A stretch of DNA of 64,000 nucleotides from Casuarius casuarius (taxonomy: Eukaryota; Chordata; Aves; Casuariiformes; Casuariidae): the NCBI GenBank assembly GCA_003342895.1, contig PTFA01000009.1, positions 8,390,677 through 8,454,676 of the forward strand. The letters are read 5' to 3'. Below are positions 49,619 through 61,200 of the stretch, piece after piece. The position numbers were made by a program, and so were the translations under genes. Position 1 is the stretch's first letter, and the number at the start of each line of letters is the position of its first letter. Under the pieces are notes generated by a model. That model had not been told where the DNA came from, made no database searches, and saw nothing but the letters and a program-made list of their open reading frames with translations.

Positions 49619-50057
49619 CCTGTAATGCCCTTTAGGGCCCTACATACAGGCTGCTCCATGAGGGGGGACAAGCCAGGAGCCGGGGGTGATGCCAGTGCAG
49701 GCAGTGCCTTCACCGACCAGGGCGCAGTCCTGCAGGGTCTGAACGTGGCAGGCAGAGCCAGCAGCTGGTAACAGATTCCACCAATAGCCTCAGATACAGC
49801 AACGAACCAGGTCCAGAGTCCACCCTGGGAGTCCAAGCAGGGGCAGCAGGAGATGTAGCAAGAGATAGGCTGGAGACCTGTAGCGCAGGTGCATCCTGGA
49901 GGGCCAGAGGCTGAGCTGGAGACCAGCACCACTATGGCATCATGGGGCTGGGACTGACGGCCTCAGTCCAGGCAGGGGATCAACTAGGGTCCCAAGTGGG
50001 TCTGGTCAGCACCATTAAGACCTGTTAGTGCCCTCAGGGCCCTCACATACACTGGCT
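49619..50057. repeat. GC-rich unit flanked by 402-bp-spaced direct repeats
   Basis: A GC-rich block with sharp edges. The phrase at 49619-49653 (CCTGTAATGCCCTTTAGGGC...ACATACAGGCT) recurs with a few changes at 50021-50057 (CCTGTTAGTGCCCTCAGGGC...CACATACACTGGCT), a period of 402 bp. The interior is rich in CAGG, GGGCAGCAGG and CTGGAG words. That is the structure of one full unit plus the start of a second, as left by a tandem (satellite-like) array or by an element with terminal direct repeats. A 115-codon minus-strand frame (49585-49932) crosses it, but no protein family is recognised. No TATA box or poly(A) signal was seen, so I do not call it an LTR. Confidence 0.55.
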
Positions 50058-53000
50058 AACAGTAAAAGTCTCTAAGTCCGGACATGGAGAACTTCAAAAA
50101 CTATAATAGTGTGTTGCTACCATGTATAACCAAAGATTTGCTCCTGTATTTCAACGACTGTCTTTTCATCTTCAAGAAAATGCTGTGTTCTGTGAAACCA
50201 CAAGGCTTCTCAAGGGCACAAGAAAGCAGCTAGCTTAGCTGAATGAAGAAATTCAGGACAATTGTAGTCTGGACCATTAACTATTTCTAATAGCTCAGCA
50301 ATGTTTCACTGATGCATATGGGTCCTCCATTGTGAGAGTATCCTCCCCTCACCCACTCCTGGATGCAAATCCAGTCTCATTAGAGCATGAAAAACATATC
50401 TGCTTCCGGAGTAGTGTGGCTGAGAGGAATAAATGATGGCTCTGATGACATATACTCTCAATTGAACTAATAACCTCTCATTTTTTCCCAGCTCACCCTG
50501 TTGGGGCTGATAGGAATGTTTCTACTACTGCTGTGAAGCATCACTGCGATTATTACTGTTTCCTTAGTGTCTTTCATGCTCTGGGATCCAATCCAGAAAA
50601 ACATTCTGTTTCAGGAGATTTACTTGGCCAGCTTGCACAAAGAAAAATGGTAACATAAACAGCAGCACTATTTTTTAAGAAGACATTTTTACAAGCAAGT
50701 CTAAGACTTTGTGCCAGAAACATCCTTCCTTATCAGATACAGTCTAATTCCAGAGCTAGCCCAACCTTTGCACTTTCTTAACCCTGAAGTCAAGAAGTTC
50801 AGCTTTAGGTCACAGTTTGAGTTACCTATTAGTTACTGATAGGCTGAAGATCAATAGAATTTTCCATCAAAAAAAAAAGTTCAATTTATAAAAAATTTTG
50901 ACCCACTTAAGCTCTCTGCCACAGCTGACACAAAGGCCAGTGACCTCCTAGATACGCATGATACTTGCTGGAGCAGTATTTTCACATTTTCTGTGACAGT
51001 CTTGTTTTAGTTATTATTTTGTGCATTGTGACCAGTGTCTTAGGAGGAAACTGATAATTTTTTAATAGTTTTGAAAAAAATCAGTATTTTTGAGATATTT
51101 TTAAACTTTGTGTCAGCCCTTGTGATTTCACAGTTTGACAGTCTTAAGTGCACATATGGCATTCACATATATGATGTTCTACACCTAGCTTCCACTATCA
51201 ATCTGAATTTTAACAACTGCAAACTTTTTATAAATAATTAAGAGATCTCATTCCTTATGAATTGAATATGTCCCTTATACACGCACATCATCATTCCTTC
51301 TCTAGCCCTCCAATATTTTTTAAGAATTTTCTGTTAGCAACAGATTGCTACTAGATACCATTTTGTCCTTCAGAAACAATAAACCTCATCTTTTTTTTTT
51401 TCTCATGATTTAATCCAAAAGACAGTAAAAGATTATCTTGGCCAGAATCAGACTATGATCTATTTTAGAGCCATCAGCATGCCATATTCATCTGAGTAAG
51501 TACACCTGTAAACTACTTGCTTCTTACAAATACTATATCAACAACTGTATTATATATTCAAAATTCTCATTTTAATTAAATCAGTCTAAATTAGAATGAA
51601 CCCAATTGACTGTACCATTCATCATCATTGTAGGATTAATGTCTTTCCCCACTGTAGGACCAAAGCAATGACAACAGTCCTTTAGCATTTTACAACTTTA
51701 CATAACAGAGAAAAAAAGAGAGAGAGCGCACACGTGCACAAATAGCGTAAACTGCGTGTTTTATACAGTATTAAGCAATAGACCAGTTCTACTTCAATCC
51801 ATATTGTTTTCATAGGGAATACTAAACTGAGTAGCAAAATCTGGCTACAAAACTGCAGTAGTTGTGGTAACAGAAGCAACAGCTTGCTCATCTAATTCAG
51901 CCTTAGCAAATATAACCAAAGCTGGGGAGCTGAGGAGAGTGAGACCCATGTTAAAGTACATAACCACCTGCAGAACCGTTTTTTTCCTTTGTGTTCTTCC
52001 GTCATGGTACACTGACCGTGCGTCTGTATCCTCGCCTCAAGGAAGGATTTAAAAAGCTCTTATAAATATCTGATAACACACCATCATTTTATCATCAGTT
52101 TCAAAAATGGGTGCTCGAAAACACCCATGATCCTTAACTCACTTCAATGTCAAAATACGTATTTTACACAGGTACTAAGGGACTATGTGCTGAAGGACAA
52201 CATGTTTCTTCAATTTGGGCAATACTTTCCAATCGCTATTCTGGTTTTTTTGGATTATTACCTAACCAGGCAAGTATTGCTTAATTGTGGAAGTTGCTGC
52301 TGGATAAATGCATATGAATGATTTTTTTTTTTTTAAGAACATAGAGTGGCTGCCAAATTGAGGGGATGCACTGTCAGTCGGGCCAAGGTTTGGCTGGGCT
52401 GGCAGAGCCGTGGGGCAGGGCTCGCTCAGCACCCCGTCCCTGGGCACCCAAGTAGCTCTGGGGGGGAGGCACAGAATTAGCAGCTCCCACGCTGGCAACC
52501 ACTCTGCTTGGGCACCCGTACCTCTTTGAAGGAGAAACAATGCTGCTTGCTCTGGGAGTTTTCCCTGTAAGTATAACTCTCAGCAGGTAGTATGATTTTG
52601 AAAAATTGCATGAGGACTGCTAGCATACCATTAACATGCACCAAGTTAGCTCAGGTTTGTAATAAGGAATTGAGGAATTTACATTAATTAACATTAATTT
52701 CATACTCCTGGGAATTGTGAATTCTGTTGGTAATACTAACACAACTTAATAACTTATATTTTGGTGCAAGACTGAGCCTAAATACTTAGAATAACCCCAA
52801 AGACTTTACTGCGACTATAATAAGCTGAATCAAATAAAAAAATCTATCCAAAGAAATCCCTACATTCTTCAGGAAAAAAGAAGAGGCTATATTAACCCAT
52901 AATTATTCCCCCTTTCCTTTTCCAGAAGTAACTCAAATGAAAGCTAATGTGACTAATAAAGTAATTGTAATTGAATGATATGTTTCAAGTGTGTCAAACT

Positions 53001-54180
53001 CATCTCAGAAATTCAGACAATGACTTTGCATTTACATCTACACATTCTGAATGACTTTTTTAATCAGATGTGCTACAGCATATCAAATTTGCAGCATATC
53101 ACTCAGAATGTAATGGGGATGCAAAAAATGTGTGATGGCTTTTAAGAGAACCCTAGAGAAGTGTTCTGTAAAGGATAGATCAGCGAAGCAGTATAGTACA
53201 AATTTATTGCTGTCTTACTAGACTACTCTTCAGTCTACCAGCTCAAAGATGCCTGGGGAGCCATTTTTGAAAAGACAGCTCCATGCAAGAGCTTCATTAG
53301 TAGTACGTACCTCCTCAGTGCTGGGTAAAGGGCAAATTAAATGGCAACAAAAAAGTAAAAACCTATCTGTCTTCTACTAGACCAAACACATGAAGCGGTC
53401 CTTTGGTTACGGTGGGGAACCTAGGACTCTCTCCTGCTGGATGACTGCAGGACAATCGAGGGATGATTTCTCTCACAGTTTCTCTATGAACCTCTCCTAG
53501 AAGTGCCAGAGCTTCCCTGGAAAGGCTGGTCAGTACAGCCCCTTTCCCCCAACCTGGATGCAGCTGGAGGTTAAAAGTCTTGCAACAGAGAGAGAAAGAA
53601 CTAACTGAGATTCCCTTCAAAGATAAAAAGTAATTCAATTCCACATGTCCTGGGGAAGCGCTCAGCCAATGAGTTATCATACAAAAAAGCAGCAGTAGCA
53701 ATGCTTCCTCTGGCTGCATTTCAGAGGGGAAAAAACAGCATCCTCCCCCTTCTCCAGTGCTCTTCCCAGCTTTGTTCTCAGAAGAAAGTCTAACCTCAGT
53801 GTTCCCATAGCCCTAAAATTTCTAGATTAATTTTTATCAGAGACCTGAAATAAGCAATACCAGGAAAACACAGATAAAATGTGAGGACAGAGCTTGGCAG
53901 GCTCATAGAGAATTAGACTACAAACATTGAAGGATCATCTTTTAATCCCTAATTATTCCATTATTATTACCAGTTACACATTAGTTCTTCTTACTGCCAT
54001 TAACGTCAACTGAGTGATTGTTTAGATCAAGATGACTATTTGAAACCACAGCATCAAATACAATTTAAAATGGAAAGCCTAAGTGAACAGGTGTCTCAAG
54101 TCTTTTTTTCATGATAATTTCTTTCATTCCTAAACGGAAGTTTAAAGGATTGAAGATTTTATTTTGCTCTTGCTACTGTG

Positions 54181-54181
<1 letters not shown>
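50058..54181. other. Noncoding DNA, no gene seen
   Basis: AT-rich unique sequence with two GC-richer stretches. One, at about 52350-52540, follows a T13 run. The other, at 53380-53760, holds a 118-codon minus-strand frame (53363-53719) with no recognisable domain. A small hairpin (ATGGGTG/CACCCAT) lies at 52107-52128. A T11 run lies at 51391 and a short GA run at 51716-51726. Confidence 0.55.

Positions 54182-54240
<59 letters not shown>
54182..54240. repeat. Pure poly(T) tract, 59 nt
   Basis: An uninterrupted run of 59 T, the longest homopolymer in the window. Read on the minus strand it is a 59-nt poly(A) tail following 54241-54480. It could be the tail of a retroposed transcript, an expanded slippage tract or an assembly artefact. 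Confidence 0.9.
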
Positions 54241-54242
<2 letters not shown>

Positions 54243-54480
54243 TGTTTAGAGCAATTTCTCAATTCTTCTGCTGCAAATCAAAAGTAGAAAAGCACCAACA
54301 TCACTTCTCGTGTCAAAACCATTGAATACATCGGTATCAACATCCACGTACAATGGTTCGGTCTAGAAAGCACGGTTAGCTTTGAAACATAACAAGCGTT
54401 CCCCGTACACCTTTGGCAGTCCAAGTAAATTCCAGCCACCAGTCCAATTTCTCAAATGCTATTGCCATTTTACAAACATT
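54241..54480 (-). pseudogene. Possible 3'-truncated retrocopy next to poly(T)
   Basis: Read on the minus strand, this segment ends directly in the 59-nt A tract. It is richer in CpG than its surroundings (GTACGG, AACGC, ACCGTG, GACCGAA, TACGTGG, TACCGA, ACACGAG), as expected of a recently copied transcript fragment not yet worn down by CpG decay. One minus-strand frame of about 55 codons is open, but I recognise no protein, so it may be 3' UTR. There is no AATAAA just before the A tract, and I found no matching target-site duplication, so the call is weak. Ordinary unique DNA beside a slipped T tract is the main alternative. Confidence 0.25.
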
Positions 54481-57400
54481 TGAGTAGATACTATCTTTTT
54501 AATGAAAAAATTCTAAATAAATGTTCCCACCTTCTACCTTAAAACACATCGCTCAGAGTCATGAGATCCTAAGTATTAATTAAATCTCATATTCCCTAAC
54601 TAGAAAAGGAAATGTATGTCATCAGAAAATCTAAAATGGGAGACACTTGTTCCTATCCTTTGAGAGGTAGGTGAAGCTAAAATAGTTTTAGTATCAGAAA
54701 CTGATTTTAGGTCATTTGGAGACATGTCCAAAATTCATTACTTAAAATGCTTTTGCTTATACCAGCTTATATATAGTTATCTTCTAAGCAGGGCTAGTTA
54801 GAGAAATTTAAAAACCCCCAGATTTTTATGGTTCACTACTTTTTTTTAATAACTAGTTAACAGAAGAAAGGAATAAGATATGGCATCATTAATTTAAACT
54901 GTTTCCTGTGTCTTTAGCAATTACAATAGACTAATCCAAGAATGAGTTTATATATTTTAATTTGTAACTATTATGGATGGAGACATGGCACTGCTAATTT
55001 ATAAAGTGTATAAACTCAAACACACAAAAATGTGCACTTTTATATGCATTTTGTGTAGCAGCTTATATAATATACTGTAGAAGAGAATATATTCCTTCAA
55101 TAAGTGTACTTTAGAGTAGAATTTAATTTATATCTGTACCATGAATCCAAAGAGAATACTGAAGTTTTATAACCCACTACAGGAGCACAAGAGAGGTATG
55201 TAGCACAGTTTGTTTCCATGCCTCTTGTTGAATTTGAGCAGCTACACGTGCTGGAATGAAAAAATCTTGCGGCAAAAGAGGGAAGGTAGGAGATAGGGCA
55301 TGAGTACAGACCCCTGTCTTACAGGAAGAACCCGAGCCTAGACACAGGAAGCTCTGCACTCTTTTGCTCCCTACACTTAATCACAGAGAGCCTTTAGGGA
55401 ACTCTCAGAAAGACATGCCTTGTTGCAGACTGAAACACATTATTCTCAACTATGGAGTTCTCTGTTCTGTTTTGTTTGTACTTTAATTCTGTACATGATA
55501 ATGTCTTTCCTGATGATGGCTTTGGCATATTTGAGTTTCTTTTTAAAAATGTTTTTCCTCTGTCCCCTCAATTTTAACTACAAATATTATCTGTGCCCCA
55601 GGAAGGAGGCAAAACAGAAAAAGAAAAGAGAGGTCCTTTAAGTTTCTTCATAGCACATTTTGCAAACTGTTTTTTCTTTATTTTATGCATGCGGCCTCTA
55701 ATGCTAGAACATTCAGTAGCTTCTGGAGCTCTGCTTTGAGCAGAAAAATAGATTGGGAGGCTTTAATCATCTGAAAAGCTCATTGCAAGAATGTTAAGCT
55801 GGAATAGTCTTTATTTGCTGTGATTCCTTTGGGCAAATTGTAGGCAGTATGGTTCCCTGCAATCCATGCAGGTCTCTTTTAAAGACAAAGAAACAGAAGA
55901 AAAGCCTGACCCTTTTTGTGGAATCAAAAGGAAGAAAGGTCAATAGGAAGCTCTTACTATATTCTTGAAAGGACAAGCTTTTGCATTTAAATGTTACAGA
56001 TTACCTAGTTCTTTCAAACTGCTTTAGAAAGAAACCAGTATTTTCTTGAGGGAGGGTTAAAAAGTCTTAAGTGTTTGGGTGGCAGAGCCGTGAGGAAGCT
56101 TTTACTTACACCAGGTCTACAATACAAACCTCTATTGGAGTCAGAGCTACAAAGGGATATAGCTCTGAATGATATAACCCTGCAGGCAGAAAAAAACCCT
56201 GTGGCTACATTTTTTGTTTCTTTACAGACCCCTTGGAAGGCTGGAGGAAACAGCTAGAATTAATTATATACCAGAAAGCACAGTTTTGCTAAAATATTCC
56301 ATGCTGGGAGTGTTCTGCCCAGTTTACCTACACTGTCAGCAAGGTATCAATAGAGGTCTTAGAGGTTAAGCCAGTTCAAGGTAACTCCTTCATTTAGTTT
56401 AAGGCTTTCAAGCACAGAGCTGGGTGAATACCACAAAAACTTTGTGTTGTAACTTCAAATCATCTGAAGTTACTTTTGCTCACCCACCTTTGCATTGCTT
56501 CTCTACAAAGAGATACTACGTTTAGCTCCTTGTTGGGCATATACAACAACTATTTGTAACAGCTCGATTTGTGCACACTCACACCAATAGCAGCAGTGTT
56601 GATACGGAACAAGACAATTTCTGACATAGGAAATGTCTCAAGTTACCAAAATCTCTTTTCAGAGAGGTGCTGTTCAGGAAGTCAAAAGAGCCTTTACATC
56701 TAGGACCATGAATGGACAACTGCACCCTGTGTGAATGGGGCGATGTGGATAAATATGTGACATAGTGAGCCTGTACTAACTTAGTAAATGTCAAAATAAC
56801 ACTCATTTTCTTTAGGATTAATTCATTAGATATAGATGTTCTGGAAAGGGAGAAATTTAAAGTAGCTAAACCCAGTATTTCTTACATGTCTATCCCTCTA
56901 TTCATTAAATATCTCGGTTTTCCAAAGATACCTCAAGTTTCTTTGAGCCCTTGTCTTGACAACAATTACATTTCTCTTGCTGGGGAAGAGAAACAAACAT
57001 GCATTTTATTGCTTATGAAATACGCTTCATCAATGTAGTTCAGATTTCAACAAAGATCGCTAGAGGTCTGTTAGGACATATGACAGAAATAATCAGTGAT
57101 TATTTTCCAGAAACAAAAAAAATTTTTAAATTAGATTTGAATTGGACTGTCCTTGGAGTTTATACTATATCTAGCCTGATGATATCTTGGTGACTAAGCA
57201 GGACTTCTAGTCACTACCACAATACAAATAACAGTAGTAATAATGATGAAAAAGATGTTGCTTATATTATGTATTCTTCTGTTATTAGCTAGCAAAAGAC
57301 TCAAAAGCAAAAAATATGTCCAAAGTTTTAAATAAGAAGGAAAATTTAACATGATAGTTAAAAATTAGATCTCAAATTCACACATCTCTGCTAGTCCCTT

Positions 57401-58275
57401 ATGCATTCCTGCATACATGTATATACAAAGAGTAAAAAAAGTCTGTGTATGCAAACTATGTAGGGCAACTGGTATCAGAGAGATAGGGTATCTTCTATAT
57501 TTGGATTCAGCTGTCATATCTAGACTACCTATCTATATAATCTAGTCTCAAGTGACATAGAGAATGAATATCACCTCTCATTGTCAGCAGCAGAACACAA
57601 ATCTGAATCTTAAAAGTTCTGTGTGTGTGTGCATGTGTGTGCCTACCTCTGTGTCAGTAAAAGCAACCTGACTTGCTCAGTAAGCTTAGCTCCGTAACTC
57701 ATCCTAAGAGCATGAATCAGAAATAAGGGGCTTTGATTTAATTTAAAGCGGTTTTACACAGAATGCTTTATTTCTAAGACTTCATGTCATGCTGCTGTCA
57801 AAAAAGGCAGGGGAAGCTGTGAAAGTCCTGAACCAAAGGCAGGATGCTAAGCAGCTGTGTAATCCATCACTTTCAAAACCTCTTCTTGTTAGGCTCAATC
57901 GTAGATGTAGGACTTTTGATTTATGACCTCTATGGCAGAAGTCTTGCAAAAAAGTCTGACTCAGTAGAGGAGGGTCATCTCTAATGGATTTTATTCTGTT
58001 TTCCTAGTCAACAGATCTGCTCTTTCCCTATGGTCCAATACCGCCCAGAGGATGTAACTACCTTTTCACTGTAACTCCATAATAATACCATCTGCAGTCT
58101 GGAATAATAATGTTAGCTTATCCACAGTTGCTGGCTTCCAAACTCACTAAAGCAAAAACTGCACTGTGTCACCAGGCAGAACATTTTGTGATGGTGCTTG
58201 AGCTCTCTGGAGAGTGTGTCTACTAGTATCTGCACTTCTGTCTCTGAGGAAGTGACAGAAAACAGGTCATGTCTT
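54481..58275. other. Noncoding DNA, no gene seen
   Basis: AT-rich unique sequence with frames of 75 codons or fewer on both strands. A TG dinucleotide run lies at 57621-57642. Nothing else recognised. Confidence 0.6.
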
Positions 58276-58298
58276 TTTCATGTCATTGTGACATGAAA
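58276..58298. repeat. Perfect 10-bp inverted repeat
   Basis: TTTCATGTCA and TGACATGAAA are separated by only three bases (TTG), giving a tight perfect hairpin. The word CATGTC also occurs just upstream at 58268. Function unknown; it could be a binding-site palindrome. Confidence 0.75.
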
Positions 58299-61200
58299 TG
58301 AAATTCCTTTAAGAAATGAAAGACGGATTACTAACTATATCCATGTTTAAACAACATCAGATATGTAGAGTTTTCAAATGCTTTGCATAGGGGGGGCCCA
58401 GGCGCCCATTTTCTTTTCCAGCTGGGAAGGATCAAAAAGACAGTAATTCTCTAACAATGGTCTGGAAAATAACCAAAAGAAAGAATTTAGGGGGAAAAAC
58501 CAAAATAACCTAAGAACTACTTTGTTATTTTAGACAATGAACTGTACAACCATTAGTATGAAAATATCCCTAATTTACTGGGACCATACTTTTCTCAGCT
58601 TCACTACTTTTTAATTGTATCCCTTGTCCTCATGTTTCTGAAGCTAACCTTGAAAAAAGCCTATGTGCAAGTACACCTAGTAACTGTATCTGTCTAGTTC
58701 AGACAGAAGCCTGAGTTATGAGCTGCCTCACCTATTTGAATGGATTTTTTAGTTTTAGACCCCTCACGCACAGTGTCTGTTAGACATGTCAAATCTTCAC
58801 TGTTGATTAAAGGGAAAAAAGGCAGGAAATAGATCTGTCTTGTTGTCTAGATTATCTTCCTCATCTTTCTACTACCGCACTAATTTTTTGGTAAATACTA
58901 TGTAGTACTATAGTTATTTAGAAAAGAGAAACTGCACTACATTTCTGAAGAAGAGCGAATACATTCAAGTGAGGCTGTGGCAGAATTAGGTCCAGCTTGA
59001 CTGCAGATATAAACACAGACACAGCCCATTATTACCCTGAGAGAGTGGTCACAGGCTTTTAGCTTATGGAGGCTTCAAGGCCTTTAGAATAAGCTGAGAT
59101 TTGAGTGAAAAATCTAGTTAAGTGCTCTCAGATTTCAACAAGAACTACAAGGCGCAATGGCTGAAAAGGGAGAGACCTTAACTGGCAAAATAAAATTACT
59201 GAGTGTGGAAATGTTTTATTATTGATCTTAATTACTAGTAGCTGACCCCCTGCTTTGTTTAATAATGATGAGCAAAAATGAGCCATTTTGCTCTAATGGG
59301 ATTTCTGAAGCTTCATTTATGAACTGAAAAACAAAAGCAAAATAAAATCTGCATAAAACCCTCTCCAGTATACATTACAGTTCAAATCCAGTAGGCTTTT
59401 ATCTTAGTCAAACAAGTCTTTATAACAGAAAATGTTCAATGGAAGAGATCATTCCAAGCCATTTCATTTCTAAGCGTAAATCAATAACTGTTCTGGCATA
59501 CTTCCATTTGCCCCACTTGCAGCTCTCTAGATCACAGCAGCAAACTAGACACTGAGACTTTTCAGAATCCAAAAACACCTAAAATATCCAACTCAAGCCC
59601 ATGTATTCTTGCCACTCAAACTACACACTGCAGTTTCTTTAGAGAGAGACTATAAGTAGGGGACTAGAACAGAAATAGTAATCATTTGTGGAAATTTTAA
59701 GCTAAGAACAAAGTGAATTTTTTGTCTCCTGCGATTATTTCCCACATTTCTGCTACTTGTAGTAGAGAATAAAGCACTCTCAGTCTAGACCCAGTGCTTA
59801 GCAACAATGTATATACTCATCTCACTTGAGGTCTGAAGATTTTTAATCCAATCTTTCACTTTTTATAAAAGACTGCTGAATTCTTATAACATCTATTGTT
59901 CTTCTTATTCAATATAATATGTAATCCATAATATAGTTAAAGGATCTCACAGTCCTCATCACGATATGGAAGAAGCACGATGAAGAGTTCAGAGTTAGAT
60001 TCTTCATAGCTGGAAAATTAATGCGTTCATATTCAAACAGTAAAATTAAAATTGCAGGTTCCCAGGGGAATTACTTTTGATTTGCAGCTACTTATGATAA
60101 ATAAGATTCAGGATGCTGTTGTCAATGAACTGCTCTTTATTGAAGAGAGAGTTCAGCAGCAGGACTTCAGGGAAATTAGAGCTGTTAAAATAACTGAATG
60201 ATGAGATCCACCAATTAAAAATAATTCAGCAAGCTCGCATAAAGGATACTCACTAGGAGATCACAGGTATTTCAGCATCATAGGGGTATTTTATCTCACT
60301 GAGGCATAGAATAGTTACAACGACCATTAACGATGATGGGAATTATTGATGCAAAACCTCCCATTCATTTATTCAAAACAGTAAATCCCAAAGTCTGTTT
60401 ATGTTGTTTTTCTTCCTTTCTGTAGCCATCTCTGAATCTGCAGATTATAAGCATATGATGCCTTCAGTCCTTAAGAAGTCAAAGAAACCTTGTATTTCTG
60501 TATCATGTCTCTTCCTTTCCTTCTCAAATACAGAAATTTTCACTAACATATTAGAAAGTAAATAGTTTCAGAAGTGGTGTACAGGGCATGTATGTTTGTG
60601 CGTGCGCGAATGCACCTTACCCTTAAAGAAAAGGCAGAAGAAATAAAAGTTTTATCTAGAGTATGCCTGCAACACACCAAGTCTGGAAAACAGTACCAAG
60701 TTCTCTAATACTGCTCTGTCATGCAAGAGACTTAAATGGCTTAATCAGGAGATTTTTACAGCAGATCAATTCATTGTAACCCCAGAGTGGTGATGCCTAT
60801 CGGGATAGTAAGGAACATGTTTGTTTTGAAGAGCTCCAAGATGGAGACAAATCTGCTCCAACTTTGAACCTGATATTACAATACCAAAGGTTTAGGCAAA
60901 ATTTTGATACACAGGTATATTAATATTTTAAAATGAGAAACAATAAAAAGCAACAGATGTATGAGAGTATTTCAGAAAGATCTTGATGTAAAAAAACTTG
61001 AAATCTTAGCATTCTATTGTTTTCATGCTTGAAAATATGAACATTTTTGTGCTTGAATAAACAACGTATTTGCCATCCTCTTATACTAGGAACTTTTCCC
61101 TAAACTAGAATGCTTCTGCTGCAACACATACTAGTATTTACTTACAATCAGGAACTGTGATTTATCATAAAACTGAAGCTGAGAAATTTAAGAACAGTCA

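Noticed and set aside
49585..49932. 115-codon minus-strand frame rich in Cys and Pro
   Set aside because: It lies in the GC-rich repeat-like unit at 49619-50057 and extends past its edge into a low-complexity A/G stretch. It is probably a by-product of composition.
53363..53719. 118-codon minus-strand frame starting with a hydrophobic stretch (LLLLLF)
   Set aside because: The start loosely resembles a signal peptide, but nothing after it matches a secreted family and there is no supporting exon structure.
59380..59389. GTTCAAATCC, matching a tRNA B box
   Set aside because: No A box lies at the right distance upstream, and the flanking sequence does not fold as a tRNA cloverleaf.
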